Assembly: GCF_000686045.1 (NCBI RefSeq)
Contig: NZ_JMLV01000018.1
Span: 1-50,314 of the forward strand
Source: Fodinicurvata fenggangensis DSM 21160
Lineage (GTDB): Bacteria; Pseudomonadota; Alphaproteobacteria; Kiloniellales; DSM-21159
DNA: 50,314 bases
Reading direction: 5' to 3'
A program made the translations under genes and the position numbers. Positions within the stretch are counted from its first letter, which is position 1. Every line of letters starts with the position of its first letter. The notes beneath the pieces are model-generated. The model searched no databases and was not told where the DNA came from. It was given only the letters and a program-made list of their open reading frames with translations. This document shows, in pieces, positions 8,774 to 17,816 of this stretch.

Positions 8774-10273
8774 ATGGCGGTGTCTTTCGAGCGTATCCCC
8801 GCGAACGTCCGCGTGCCGCTATTCTATGCGGAGGTGGACAACAGCCAGGCCAGCTACTTCCAGATCCAGCAGTGCGCGCTGCTGATCGGGCAGATGCTCG
8901 AGGCCGGCGATGCCGAGGCCGAGGTCCCAGTGCTGGTCAGCACGGCCGACCAGGCCCGCGGCCTGTTCGGCAATGGCTCCATGCTGCATCGCATGATGCA
9001 GGCCTATCGCCGCAACGACGACTTCGGCGAAGTCTGGTGCCTGCCGCTGACGGATGCCGACGCGGCTGCCGCGGCGAGCGGCAGCCTGGAGATCTCCGGC
9101 ACGGCCACCACGGCCGGGCAGGTGAACCTCTACATCGCCGGCGAGCGGATCCGCACGGCGGTCAGCGTCGACGACGATGCCGAAGACGTGGCCGCCGCCA
9201 TCGTCGAGGACGTCAACGCCATCACGGCCCTGCCGGTGACGGCGGAGGTGGACGGCACCACGGCTTCGAAGGTCAACCTGACGGCGCGCCACGGCGGCGA
9301 CCTGGGCAACGAGATCGACCTGCGCCTGAACTTCCTGGGCAATGCCGGCGGCGAGCGCACGCCGGACGGCCTGGAGATCACCGTCACGGCCATGGCCGAC
9401 GGCTCGGGAGATCCCGAGATCGCCGACGCCCTGGCCCAGCTGGGGGACGAGGAGTACGACTTCGTCGCCATGCCCTATACCGACACGGCGAACCTGGATG
9501 CCGTGAAGGAGGAATGGGGCGACGTGACGGGCCGCTGGTCCTGGTCGAAGCAGATCTATGGCCATGTCTTCAGCGCTATGCAGGGCACGCTGTCAGAGCT
9601 GAACACCTTTGGCACCGGCCGCAACGACCCGCATGTGACGGTGGTCGGCTATGACGGCAGCCCGACACCGCCCTGGGAATGGGCGGCAGCCTGGACTGGC
9701 CAGGCGGCGGTCAGCCTGCGGACGGATCCGGCGCGGCCGTTGCAGACCCTGCCGCTGCAGGGCGTCCTGGCGCCCCGCTCGGAGAAGCGTTTCACGATCA
9801 GCGAGCGGCAGACGCTGCTGTTCGACGGCATCGCCACCTGGGCGGCGAGCGAGGACGGCACGGTGCGCATCGAGCGCTCCATCACGACGTACCAGCAGAA
9901 CGAATACGGCGAGCCGGACCCCAGCTACCTGGACGTCCAGACACTGTTCCAGCTGGCCTACATCATCCGGCGCATGCGCCAGGCGGTGACCCAGAAGTTC
10001 GGCCGCCACAAGCTGGCCAACGACGGCACGCGCTTCGGGGCCGGCCAGGCGATCGTAACGCCGCGGATCATCAAGGCGGAGCTGGTCGCGCAGTACGCCG
10101 CGATGGAGGAGCTGGCGATCGTCGAGAACCGCGAGGCCTTCCAGGAGGCCCTGGTGGTCGAGCGCAACGCCACGGATCCGAACCGCGTGGACGTGCTCTA
10201 TCCGCCGGACCTGGTGAACCAGCTGCGGGTCTTCGCCCTGCTGGCCCAGTTCCGCCTGCAGTATCCTGAGTGA
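8774..10273 (+). CDS. Contractile tail sheath protein (Mu gpL-like)
   Basis: 499 residues, the length of Mu gpL (495). It forms the outer sheath whose contraction drives the tube through the host envelope. The N-terminal segment (SFERIPANVRVPLFYAEVDN) and the following RGLFGNGSMLHRMMQAY are typical of Mu-type sheaths; residues ~95-215 form an inserted beta-rich domain; the C-terminal NPFW-like joining region contains TYQQNEYGEPDPSYLDV and a RFRLQYPE end. It heads the tail structural genes, followed by the tube gene as in Mu. Confidence 0.93.
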   Translation: MAVSFERIPANVRVPLFYAEVDNSQASYFQIQQCALLIGQMLEAGDAEAEVPVLVSTADQARGLFGNGSMLHRMMQAYRRNDDFGEVWCLPLTDADAAAAASGSLEISGTATTAGQVNLYIAGERIRTAVSVDDDAEDVAAAIVEDVNAITALPVTAEVDGTTASKVNLTARHGGDLGNEIDLRLNFLGNAGGERTPDGLEITVTAMADGSGDPEIADALAQLGDEEYDFVAMPYTDTANLDAVKEEWGDVTGRWSWSKQIYGHVFSAMQGTLSELNTFGTGRNDPHVTVVGYDGSPTPPWEWAAAWTGQAAVSLRTDPARPLQTLPLQGVLAPRSEKRFTISERQTLLFDGIATWAASEDGTVRIERSITTYQQNEYGEPDPSYLDVQTLFQLAYIIRRMRQAVTQKFGRHKLANDGTRFGAGQAIVTPRIIKAELVAQYAAMEELAIVENREAFQEALVVERNATDPNRVDVLYPPDLVNQLRVFALLAQFRLQYPE

Positions 10274-10311
10274 GGCCCCGCGCCTCCCGATCTTTCGAGG
10301 AGTAAAGACCC

Positions 10312-10671
10312 ATGAGCAAGCGCATCGCCGGGACCTGCTATTTCAAGGCGGATGGCGAGTCCTTCAACCTGCGGGGCAGCTTCACGGTGAGCCCCGATCC
10401 CTACGAACGGGAAGGTGTGGCCGGCCTGGACGGCGTCCACGGCTACACCGAAAACCAGCGGGTGCCCTATATCGAGGGCGAGATCTCCGACCACGCGGAC
10501 CTCTCGCTGAAGCGGATCCGCGAGATGACCGACGTGACCATCACGGCCGAGCTGGCGAACGGTAAGACGTACGTCCTGCGCAACGCCTGGGCCGCGTCGG
10601 CCCGCGACCTGAACGCCGGCGAGGGCAGCATGACGCTGCGCTTCGAGGGCCTTGAATGCGAGGAGATCTGA
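10312..10671 (+). CDS. Tail tube protein (Mu gpM-like)
   Basis: 119 residues, near Mu gpM (118). The family hallmark ITGTCYF-like start (RIAGTCYFKADGE), a GSFTVSP strand and the GYTENQRVPYIEG segment are visible. This protein stacks as hexamers to form the inner tube inside the sheath. It follows the sheath gene after 38 bases with an SD (CGAGGAG) before the ATG. Confidence 0.9.
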   Translation: MSKRIAGTCYFKADGESFNLRGSFTVSPDPYEREGVAGLDGVHGYTENQRVPYIEGEISDHADLSLKRIREMTDVTITAELANGKTYVLRNAWAASARDLNAGEGSMTLRFEGLECEEI

Positions 10672-10672
10672 C

Positions 10673-10978
10673 ATGGATCAGACAGTCAGACTGAGACAGG
10701 CCGTTCAGGCCCACGGCAAGGAAATCGAGACCCTGGTCCTGCGCGAGCCGACGGGCGAGGACATCACGGTCTGCGGCTATCCCATGAAATTCGGCGACGG
10801 CGAGGCGCAGCCCGAGGCCAAGGCGATCTCGAAATATATCGCGCGCCTGGCGGACGTCCCGCCCAGCACCGTCAAGCAGCTGAGCACCGCCGATTACAAC
10901 GAGTGCCTGATGGTGATCATGGGTTTTTTCATGCCGCCGGAGTCCCTTCAGCAGAACCAGACCATGGGGTCGGCCTGA
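10673..10978 (+). CDS. Tail assembly chaperone, zero-frame product (Mu gp41-like)
   Basis: 101 residues from ATG 10673 (MDQTVRLRQAVQAHGKEIET), preceded by AGGAGAT; the upstream GTG/ATG extension is not needed. The sequence (LREPTGEDI, YIARLADVPPSTVKQLS) has the pattern of gp41/GpE-type tail chaperones that coat the tape measure protein while the tube polymerises around it. Near the 3' end a T TTT TTC heptamer in the correct phase allows a -1 shift into a downstream frame, so this is the shorter of two products. Confidence 0.85.
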   Translation: MDQTVRLRQAVQAHGKEIETLVLREPTGEDITVCGYPMKFGDGEAQPEAKAISKYIARLADVPPSTVKQLSTADYNECLMVIMGFFMPPESLQQNQTMGSA

Positions 10979-11118
10979 TCGACCGCCTGTTCGACCTGGC
11001 CTATTTCTGGCGCTGGGGCCCGGCCGAGCTGGGGCAGGTCCGCCTGTCGCAGCTGCGGCTCTGGGAAGCCCAGGCCCGCCGGATAGGCCAGGAAATCAAT
11101 CCGTCGAACCCTCACTGA
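10673..11118 (+). CDS. Tail assembly chaperone, -1 frameshift fusion product
   Basis: If ribosomes slip back one base at 10924-10930, translation continues from CAT 10930 in the -1 frame to the TGA at 11116-11118, giving about 148 residues. The added part has LIDRLFDLAYFWRWGPAEL followed by LSQLRLWEAQA, which is the signature of phage P2 GpE-type proteins (aromatic-rich D.A..F.W.P.E... .L..L..W...A). In P2 and many tailed phages the chaperone pair is made this way just upstream of the tape measure gene; here the tape measure starts 7 bases after this frame ends. Confidence 0.8.
10924..10930 (+). promoter_or_regulatory. -1 programmed ribosomal frameshift site, T TTT TTC
   Basis: The heptamer is in the canonical X XXY YYZ phase relative to the chaperone frame (codons GGT TTT TTC). 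The zero frame ends 48 bases later; the -1 frame is open to 11118 and encodes a GpE-like domain. This matches the known frameshift in tail chaperone genes of P2- and lambda-type phages. Confidence 0.85.
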
Positions 11119-11125
11119 GGCAGCC

Positions 11126-12880
11126 ATGTCCGATCGTCGCTTCAGCGTGCAGGCCATCGTCTCGATGGTCGACCGCATTAGCGGGCCCATGCGCCGGATG
11201 ACCAATGCCATGCGCGGGCCGCGCCGGGCCTTCGGCAACCTGGCCTCCGCAGCCGGACGCCTGGGCACCCAGCTGGGTCTGATCGGTGCGGCCGGCGGCG
11301 GGGCCGTCTTCGGCATGCACCGCTTCATGTCCGGGGTGTCGGACCTGGGCGTCCAGGCCGAGCAGGCGGCAGAGCGCTTGAAGGTCTCCACGGAGTGGCT
11401 GTCCCAGTGGCAGCAGGTGGGCCGGCAGTTCGGCATCGATCCTGGCGACCTGGCGGACGGCATGCGCGAGCTGGCCATGCGTGCGGACGAGTTCGTGATG
11501 ACGGCCGGCGGGCCGGGGGCCGAAGCCTTCGAACGCCTGGGCCTGTCGATCGAGGACCTGCGCAAGACCGGCGGCGACACCGACAAGCTGTTCGAGCTGA
11601 TCATCGACAACATCCGCGACATGGACAACGTGGCCGCGCAGGCGCGCGTCGTGGACGAGCTGTTCGGCGGCCAGGCCGGCGAGCGCTTCACCGAGATGCT
11701 GTCGGCCAGCCAGTCGGAGATGGAGGCCTTCCAACAGGCCGCCGTGGAGTCCGGTCGCGTGATCGATGACGAGATGGGTGAGGGCCTGCGGGCTTATGGC
11801 CGCTCCATGACCAGCCTGATGCAGAGCACAGAGGGCTTGCGCATCGCCATCGGGACATCGCTCGTGCCGGTCCTGATGCCGCTGATCGAGCAACTGACGG
11901 ACTGGATCCAGGCGAACCGCGACCTGATCGCCACCAAGGTGGAGACCTTCGTGGAGCGGCTGGCCACCTGGCTGCAGGAGGTGGACTGGACGGCCGTGCT
12001 GGAGGGGCTGCAGACCTTCGCCGATCGCGTGGGTGCGGCCGTGGACTTGATCGGCGGCTGGGACAACGCCCTGGTCGGCCTGATCGCCGTGCTGAACGGC
12101 CCGCTGATCGCGGCCCTGGTCTCGGTCGGTGCGGCGATCGTCAAGCTTGGCGCCGTGCTGCTTGCCAATCCCATAGGTCTTGCGGTGGCCGGGATCGCCT
12201 TGGCTGTCACGGCCATCTATCAGAACTGGGGCGGCATCGGGGATTGGTTCGAAAAGCGCCTGGGCAACCTGGAGAATATCTTCAGCGGTACCTTTGAATG
12301 GATCATCGGCCTGCTGACCGGCGATTTTGCACGCTCGGCCGAGGGCGTGAAGGAGGTCATGCGCGGCATGGACGGTGTTTTCAAGAGCACTTGGGAAGCC
12401 ATCGAGGGAATCGTCAGCTGGGCCTGGGGCGAGATCAGTCCGATCCTGGACAAGTTCGGCCTGCTGGAGCCCATCAAGACGGCCTGGGACGGGCTGAAGA
12501 ACAGCTTCGATAATATTCTCGGCACGATCGAGGGCCTCTTCGAGGACGCCTGGAATCTGATCGAGCCGATCGTGAACAGCATGAAGGACGCGGCGGACCT
12601 GCCTGGCCGGATCGGCACGGGGCTGGCGAACTTCGGATCTAGCCTGAAGTTCTGGGAAGACGACGAGGACGAGGCCGCGCAGGCGCGGCAGGCGCCCGGC
12701 GCGCAGGGCTACCAGCAGGGCTCGATCCTGCGCGAGGCGCAGCGGCGCTGGGGCGGCCAGCTGGACGTGCGCTTCCACAATGCGCCGGACGGCATGCGCG
12801 TGGAGTCCACCTCGGATGAAGACATGGACGTGAAGGCCGATACCGGAAACCATCCACTGGCGAGCGGAGCAGCCCCATGA
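11126..12880 (+). CDS. Tail tape measure protein
   Basis: 584 residues. Tape measure proteins set tail length and are injected ahead of DNA. The N-terminal ~200 residues are helical (ALIVRMVDRIS-type start, here FSVQAIVSMVDRISGPMRRM). A hydrophobic central block (about residues 310-365, with VLNGPLIAALVSVGAAIVKL and NPIGLAVAGIALAVTAIYQ) is typical of the membrane-interacting part. The C-terminal third carries repeated W-x-x-I segments (FEWIIGLL, WEAIEGIVSWAWGEI, AWNLIEPI). At 584 residues it predicts a rather short tail. Position directly after the frameshifted chaperone supports the call. Confidence 0.9.
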   Translation: MSDRRFSVQAIVSMVDRISGPMRRMTNAMRGPRRAFGNLASAAGRLGTQLGLIGAAGGGAVFGMHRFMSGVSDLGVQAEQAAERLKVSTEWLSQWQQVGRQFGIDPGDLADGMRELAMRADEFVMTAGGPGAEAFERLGLSIEDLRKTGGDTDKLFELIIDNIRDMDNVAAQARVVDELFGGQAGERFTEMLSASQSEMEAFQQAAVESGRVIDDEMGEGLRAYGRSMTSLMQSTEGLRIAIGTSLVPVLMPLIEQLTDWIQANRDLIATKVETFVERLATWLQEVDWTAVLEGLQTFADRVGAAVDLIGGWDNALVGLIAVLNGPLIAALVSVGAAIVKLGAVLLANPIGLAVAGIALAVTAIYQNWGGIGDWFEKRLGNLENIFSGTFEWIIGLLTGDFARSAEGVKEVMRGMDGVFKSTWEAIEGIVSWAWGEISPILDKFGLLEPIKTAWDGLKNSFDNILGTIEGLFEDAWNLIEPIVNSMKDAADLPGRIGTGLANFGSSLKFWEDDEDEAAQARQAPGAQGYQQGSILREAQRRWGGQLDVRFHNAPDGMRVESTSDEDMDVKADTGNHPLASGAAP

Positions 12881-14055
12881 GCTGGCGCGAGCGTTTGCGC
12901 CCCGGCAGCTTCCGGGGCGTCGGCTTTCATCTGGACGCGGACGACCGGCCGGCAGGCCGGCGGGCACAGGTGCACGAGTACCCGCAGCGGGACGAGCCCT
13001 ACACCGAGGATTTGGGGCGGCAGACGCGCCGCTTCCGCATCTCGGCCTATCTGCTGGGGCCGGACTATGACCAGGAGCTGCAGGCACTGATCGAAGCGCT
13101 GGACCAGGCGGGCCCCGGCACGCTCGTCCATCCCTTCTATGGCGAGCTGCAGGTGGTCTGCCTGGGCGACGGCACGCGGATCTCGCACGACCGGCGCGAA
13201 GGCGGCTATTGCCGCATCACCATGTCCTTCGTGGAGGCGGGCGCCCTGCGTTATCCCGAGGGGCAGGTGAACAGCCGCGTGCAGACGCGCAGCTCGGCCG
13301 ACCTGCTGGACCAGGCGGCACTGGCGGACTTCGCCGCCACCTTCGACGTGACGGCCTGGCCCGACTATGTGCGCGATGCGGCCACCGGCCTGGCGGACGA
13401 GCTGTCGTCTTTCATCTCCGACGGCTTCATGGCGGCGCCGCTGGAACTCACCGGCCTGCTGTCGTCCTTCGTCTCCTCGGCGACCGGCGCCCTGTCGGCG
13501 CCCATGGACCTGGGCCGGGCGGTCCAGGGGTTGGTGGGGGATGCCGCCGGCCTGATGGACAGCGGGGACCGGCTGGAGCCGCTGCTGGATCTGGGCCGCT
13601 TCTCGGGCAGCGGGGGTCCGACCTATTTCGACACGCCGGCCCGGCGGGCCCAGGCGGACAACGCCCGCGCTTTCTCGGGGCTGACTCGCCGCGCCGCTCT
13701 GGCTGAGGCCGCGCGGGCCACGGCGGACATGGAGTGGGAGGTTCTGGACGACGCGCTGTCGGCGCGTGAGCGAATCGGCGGCGGCCTGGACACCGAGGCG
13801 CAGCGGCCGGAAGTGAGCGACCGGACCTTCCGCGCGCTGACCGAGCTGCGCACCACGACGGTGCGCGACATCACGCGCCGGGCGGCCTCGGTCCCGCAGC
13901 TGCGGACCGTGCGGCCGAATGCGCCCATGCCGGCCCTGGTGCTGGCCTATGACCTGTTCGAGGACGCCGGCCGGGAAAGTGAGATCGTGACCCGCAACCG
14001 GATCCGCCATCCCGGATACCTGCCGGCCGAAGAGCTGGCCGTGCTGGAGCGCTGA
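12877..14055 (+). CDS. Mu gpN-like tail/DNA circularisation N-domain protein
   Basis: 392 residues, starting with an ATGA overlap of the tape measure stop. The N-terminal ~130 residues (MSWRERLRPGSFRGVGFHL, RTRRFRISAYLLG, PFYGELQVVC) are the domain conserved in Mu gpN and its relatives, a baseplate-tube junction component; the rest is a long helical region of lower conservation. In Mu-like phages the gene order tape measure - N - P - gp45 is fixed and is kept here. Confidence 0.85.
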   Translation: MSWRERLRPGSFRGVGFHLDADDRPAGRRAQVHEYPQRDEPYTEDLGRQTRRFRISAYLLGPDYDQELQALIEALDQAGPGTLVHPFYGELQVVCLGDGTRISHDRREGGYCRITMSFVEAGALRYPEGQVNSRVQTRSSADLLDQAALADFAATFDVTAWPDYVRDAATGLADELSSFISDGFMAAPLELTGLLSSFVSSATGALSAPMDLGRAVQGLVGDAAGLMDSGDRLEPLLDLGRFSGSGGPTYFDTPARRAQADNARAFSGLTRRAALAEAARATADMEWEVLDDALSARERIGGGLDTEAQRPEVSDRTFRALTELRTTTVRDITRRAASVPQLRTVRPNAPMPALVLAYDLFEDAGRESEIVTRNRIRHPGYLPAEELAVLER

Positions 14056-14058
14056 GGT

Positions 14059-15141
14059 ATGGACGAAGAAAATCAGGTGCGGGTCCAGGTGGACGGCCGC
14101 GACCATGCCGGCTGGCTGGAGGTGGAGATCTCCGCCAGCATCGAACGGCAGGCGCGCTCCTTCACCCTGGCCATCACCGAGAGCTGGCCGGGGGCCGCGG
14201 CGCAGGCCGGGCGGGTGCGCCCGGGGGCGACGGCGCGGGTCTTCATCGGGGCTGACCCGGTGGTGACCGGCCATGTCGACGCCACGCCGATCAGCTATGA
14301 CGCCGGGCAGATCCGGGTCAGCCTGCGCGGCCGCTCGAAGACCGCCGACCTGGTGGATTGCGCACCGGTGGAAAACGGCGGGCAGTTCCGCAACCGGCGT
14401 GTGGAGCAGGTAGCGCGCGCCCTGGCGCGGCCCTATGACGTGGAGGTGCGCGCCGATGTGGCGACTGGGGCGGCAATACGTGACCACCAGGTAGAGCCGG
14501 GAGAGACGGTCTTCGAGTCCATTGCCCGTATGCTGGAGCTGCGCGGCCTGCTGTCCACCGACGATGCCGAGGGCGTCCTGGTACTGACCCGCGCCGGGGA
14601 AGGCCGGGCGGCCGATGCGCTCGAGCTGGGCCGAAACGTCCTCTCGGCCTCGGCTGATTTCGACATGGTGGACCGCTTCAGCGAATACCGCGTTCTGGGC
14701 CAGCAGGCGGGCAGCGACCTGGATTATGGAGAGACGATCAGCGGCGTGCGCGCTGTGGCGGAGGATCCCGCCGTGCCGCGCCGGCGGGTCACCGTGATCA
14801 CGGCCGATGGACAGGTGGACACCGGCACGGCGCGCGAGCGGGCGCGCTGGACGGCGGCGAAGGCAGCGGGCGAGACACAGCGGGCACGGGTGCGCGTCCA
14901 GGGCTGGCGGCAGTCCGACGGACGGCTGTGGCAGGTGAATGAGCGCACGCGCCTGACCTGCCCCGTCCTGGGCCTCGATCGCGAGATGCTGATCGCCGAG
15001 GTGACCTATCGCCTGGACAGCGCCGGCACCACGACGCGCCTGAGCCTGGCCCCGCAGGAGACTTTCGAAATGCCACCGGCCAAGCAAGTGGCGAGCAGTG
15101 AGTCCTCGTCGCCCTGGGGACTCGGTTGGGAAGAACCATGA
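14059..15141 (+). CDS. Baseplate hub protein, Mu gpP (gp44)-like
   Basis: 360 residues. It corresponds to the hub under the tail tube that holds the spike (T4 gp27 / P2 gpD fold). Visible family features are an N-terminal VQVDGRDHAGWLEVEIS strand pair, the LRGRSKTADLVDCAP segment (about 93-107) and a late TCPVLGLDREMLIAEVTY strand pair. It lies 3 bases after the gpN-like gene, and its own stop overlaps the spike gene start (ATGA). Confidence 0.88.
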   Translation: MDEENQVRVQVDGRDHAGWLEVEISASIERQARSFTLAITESWPGAAAQAGRVRPGATARVFIGADPVVTGHVDATPISYDAGQIRVSLRGRSKTADLVDCAPVENGGQFRNRRVEQVARALARPYDVEVRADVATGAAIRDHQVEPGETVFESIARMLELRGLLSTDDAEGVLVLTRAGEGRAADALELGRNVLSASADFDMVDRFSEYRVLGQQAGSDLDYGETISGVRAVAEDPAVPRRRVTVITADGQVDTGTARERARWTAAKAAGETQRARVRVQGWRQSDGRLWQVNERTRLTCPVLGLDREMLIAEVTYRLDSAGTTTRLSLAPQETFEMPPAKQVASSESSSPWGLGWEEP

Positions 15142-15716
15142 GCAACCGGCAGATGAAACACCTGCTCTCGCCGATCCGCCGGGCAATACGACTGGTCCTG
15201 TCGCGCGGAGTGGTGACCGCGGTGAACGCCGGCCTGAAGATGCAGGGCCTGCAGATCAAGCTCTATGCCGACGAGGTCAAGGGCGACCTGGAGCACTTCG
15301 AACCCTACGGCTTCACGGCGCATCCGCACTCTGGGGCCGAGGCGCTGGGCGGCTTCTTCGGGGGCGACCGCAGCCATGGCCTGGTCATCACCGTGGCGGA
15401 CCGCCGCTATCGCCTGCGCAACCTGAAGGCGGGCGAGGTCGCCATGTACGACGATCTGGACCAGGTGGTGCACCTGACCCGCGAGGGGATCCGGATCTAT
15501 TCGCCCATGGACGTAACCGTGAAGGCGGACAATCTGGCGCGCCTGGAAGGCGACGTGGTGGAGATCCATGCCGCCACGAAGCTGCATTTCGACGTGAACG
15601 GCTATGGCGAGGACTGGGTGCACGACGGCGCCGCCTGGCGCGTCGACACCTGGAAAGACGGCAACGTGGTGAGCGGCAGCAGCAATCCGATCTCGCCGCC
15701 CGAGCACGAGGGATAG
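15138..15716 (+). CDS. Baseplate spike protein, Mu gp45-like
   Basis: 192 residues from ATG 15138, which overlaps the preceding TGA. Mu gp45 is the trimeric membrane-piercing spike. The pattern LSRGVVTAVNAGLKMQGLQIKL, a PYGFTAHPHSGAEALGGF(F) loop and the beta-helical C-terminal part (IYSPMDVTVKADNLARLEG) is diagnostic. An His-x-His metal site at the tip is not obvious. The upstream GTG at 15126 is unlikely because of the tight ATGA coupling. Confidence 0.9.
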   Translation: MSNRQMKHLLSPIRRAIRLVLSRGVVTAVNAGLKMQGLQIKLYADEVKGDLEHFEPYGFTAHPHSGAEALGGFFGGDRSHGLVITVADRRYRLRNLKAGEVAMYDDLDQVVHLTREGIRIYSPMDVTVKADNLARLEGDVVEIHAATKLHFDVNGYGEDWVHDGAAWRVDTWKDGNVVSGSSNPISPPEHEG

Positions 15717-15719
15717 GCC

Positions 15720-16172
15720 ATGGCGTATGCAACCGACTCCGCGACCCTGGAGGTGGCCGGACAGCGCCTGTCCCTGGACATGCGTTCCGACGATGCGCTG
15801 ACCCGCGCCGTCCTGATCTCGCTGTTCACCTGGCGCCGTGCCCGGCCGGACGACCGCCTGCCCGACGACCGGCGGCACGGCTGGTGGGGCGACACCTACG
15901 CCACGGTGAACGGCGATCGCATCGGCAGCCGCCTGTGGCTGTTGACGCGCGAGAAGCTGACGCAGGAGACCATCAACCGCGCACAGGAGTACGCCGAGGA
16001 GGCGCTGGCCTGGATGCGCGAGGACGGCGTGGCAGCCCGCATCTCGGTGCAGGTGGACCGTCGCGGGCTGGACCGCCTGGACCTGCTGGTCCGGATCTGG
16101 CGCCGCGAAGGCGACCGGCAGCCGGTGGAGCTGCGCTTCGACAACTTCTGGCAGGAGATGCTGAATGCCTGA
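15720..16172 (+). CDS. Baseplate wedge protein, Mu gp46-like (gpW/gp25-related)
   Basis: 150 residues. The sequence DMRSDDALTRAVLISLFTWRRA followed by WWGD and GSRLWLLTREKLTQETI is the typical Mu gp46 pattern; these proteins are the gp25-like wedge component. It is placed between the spike and the J-like gene as in Mu and ends inside the next reading frame (8-base overlap). Confidence 0.88.
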   Translation: MAYATDSATLEVAGQRLSLDMRSDDALTRAVLISLFTWRRARPDDRLPDDRRHGWWGDTYATVNGDRIGSRLWLLTREKLTQETINRAQEYAEEALAWMREDGVAARISVQVDRRGLDRLDLLVRIWRREGDRQPVELRFDNFWQEMLNA

Positions 16173-17226
16173 GACAGGCTTTGACCGGCCCGGCCTGACG
16201 GACCTGATCGAGCAGGTGCGCGCCGACATCCTGGCCCGCAGCGGGCAGGACGAGACCCTGCGCCGCTCGGACCTGGAGGTGCAGGCCCGCGTCCAGGCCG
16301 GTGGTCTGCATGGTCTCTATGGCTACCTGGACTGGCTGGCGCGCCAGATGCTGCCCGACACGGCCGAGGCGGAGATCCTGGACCGCCATGCTTCCTGGTG
16401 GGGCGTGGCGCGCAAGGGCGCGACCCGAGCGGAGGGGCGCGCATCCTTCTCCACCAATGCCGGGGCGGAGATCCTGGAGGGCACGGTACTGCAGCGCGAG
16501 GGCAGCGACTTCGACTTCGTCACCACCGAGTCCGCCACGGCCACGGGCAGCGAGACCGAGGTGGCGATCGAGGCCGAGGAGGCCGGACCGGACGGCAATT
16601 TGCCGGAGGGCGCGGTGCTGTCCCTGGTCTCTTCGATCCCGGGTGTGGGCGCCACCGCCACTGTGATCGAGCTGACCGGCGGCGCCGATGTCGAGAGCGA
16701 CAGCGACCTGCGCGGGCGCCTGCACGACCGCATCCGTCGGCCGCCGGCCGGCGGCGCGAAACATGACTATGTGGCCTGGGCCCTGGAACAGCCGGGCGTC
16801 ACGCGCGCCTGGTGCTATCCGCTGCAGCTGGGCGTGGGCACCGTCGGCGTGACCTTCGTCATGGACGAGCGCGAGGACATCATCCCGACGCCGGCCGATG
16901 TGGACGCGGTGCAGTCGGCCCTGGACCTGCTGCGCCCGGTCACCGGCGACCTAACCGTCTATGCCCCGCAGCCGGAGGAGGTCGAACTGACCATCCAGGT
17001 CAACCCCGATACGCCGGAGGTGCGCGCCGCGATCGAGGAGGCGGTGCGCGACTTCATCTTCCGGGAGGCCGAGCCCGGTGGCACGCTCTATCTCTCGCGC
17101 CTGCGCGAGGCCATCAGCCTGGCCGCCGGAGAACGTCGGCACGACCTGATCAACCCCGCCGCGGATATCTCGGTGGATGAGCAGCATATCTCGATCTTCG
17201 GCACCATCACCTGGGAGAGCCCGTGA
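16165..17226 (+). CDS. Baseplate J-like protein (Mu gp47)
   Basis: 353 residues, the wedge protein that links the baseplate periphery to the hub. Typical elements are DRHASWWGVARKGATRAEG, a beta-rich middle, the LRGRLHDRIRRPPAGGAKHDY motif (about 190-208) and the C-terminal ELTIQVNPDTPE...YLSRLREAI domain. It overlaps both neighbours, consistent with a translationally coupled baseplate cluster. Confidence 0.92.
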   Translation: MPETGFDRPGLTDLIEQVRADILARSGQDETLRRSDLEVQARVQAGGLHGLYGYLDWLARQMLPDTAEAEILDRHASWWGVARKGATRAEGRASFSTNAGAEILEGTVLQREGSDFDFVTTESATATGSETEVAIEAEEAGPDGNLPEGAVLSLVSSIPGVGATATVIELTGGADVESDSDLRGRLHDRIRRPPAGGAKHDYVAWALEQPGVTRAWCYPLQLGVGTVGVTFVMDEREDIIPTPADVDAVQSALDLLRPVTGDLTVYAPQPEEVELTIQVNPDTPEVRAAIEEAVRDFIFREAEPGGTLYLSRLREAISLAAGERRHDLINPAADISVDEQHISIFGTITWESP

Positions 17227-17816
17227 TGCCGCTGCAGGATCTGGACCGCGACGATTATTACCGGCAGCTGCTGCAGCTGCGCCCGCCGGGCCCGGCCTGG
17301 CCGGCGGAGGATCCCCTGCTGGAGGCCATCGCCGAGGGACTGGCGACTGTCCATGCGCGCACGGCGGACTTGATGGACGAGGCCGATCCGCGCGCCACGC
17401 TGGAGATGCTGCCAGCATGGGAACGAAACGCCGGCCTGCCCGACGATTGCACAGGCCCGGCGGAGGGCCTGGTCGCTCGACGCGAACGTCTGGTCCAACA
17501 GCTAACCGAACAGGCCGGGCAGAGCCGGGCCTTCTTCATCGAGCTGGCGGAGACTCTGGGCTACCCGGATGCAACCATCACCGAGTTCCGGCCCTTCAAC
17601 TGCCAGTCGGATTGCGACGACAGTCTGGACCCCGACCCCTGGCGCCATGCCTGGCGCCTGAACCTGCAGCAATCGGAAAATATCCATGACTTTACAGCGA
17701 CGTCCGGTTGTGACGAGGCGCTGCGTGTCTGGGGCAACGAGGTTCTGGAATGCATCGTCCGGCGGCTGAAGCCGGCCCACACCAATGTTCTCTTTGCCTA
17801 TGGAGTGAGTGAATGA
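17226..17816 (+). CDS. Mu gp48-like baseplate/tail protein (DUF2313, YmfQ family)
   Basis: 196 residues from ATG 17226, overlapping the J-like stop (GTGATG). The start (DYYRQLLQLRPPGPAWP), the helix around DLMDEADPRATLEMLPAWERN and the GLPDDC motif are hallmarks of the family, which connects the baseplate to the fibre proteins. Its stop overlaps the fibre gene start. Confidence 0.9.
   Translation: MPLQDLDRDDYYRQLLQLRPPGPAWPAEDPLLEAIAEGLATVHARTADLMDEADPRATLEMLPAWERNAGLPDDCTGPAEGLVARRERLVQQLTEQAGQSRAFFIELAETLGYPDATITEFRPFNCQSDCDDSLDPDPWRHAWRLNLQQSENIHDFTATSGCDEALRVWGNEVLECIVRRLKPAHTNVLFAYGVSE

Noticed and set aside
12709-15186. 825-codon minus-strand open frame opposite the tape measure, gpN and gpP genes
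   Set aside because: It is the mirror of high-GC codons with G/C at the third position; the + strand proteins have clear phage families and coupled starts. The antisense translation has shadow composition (His/Arg/Gln-rich) and no domain.
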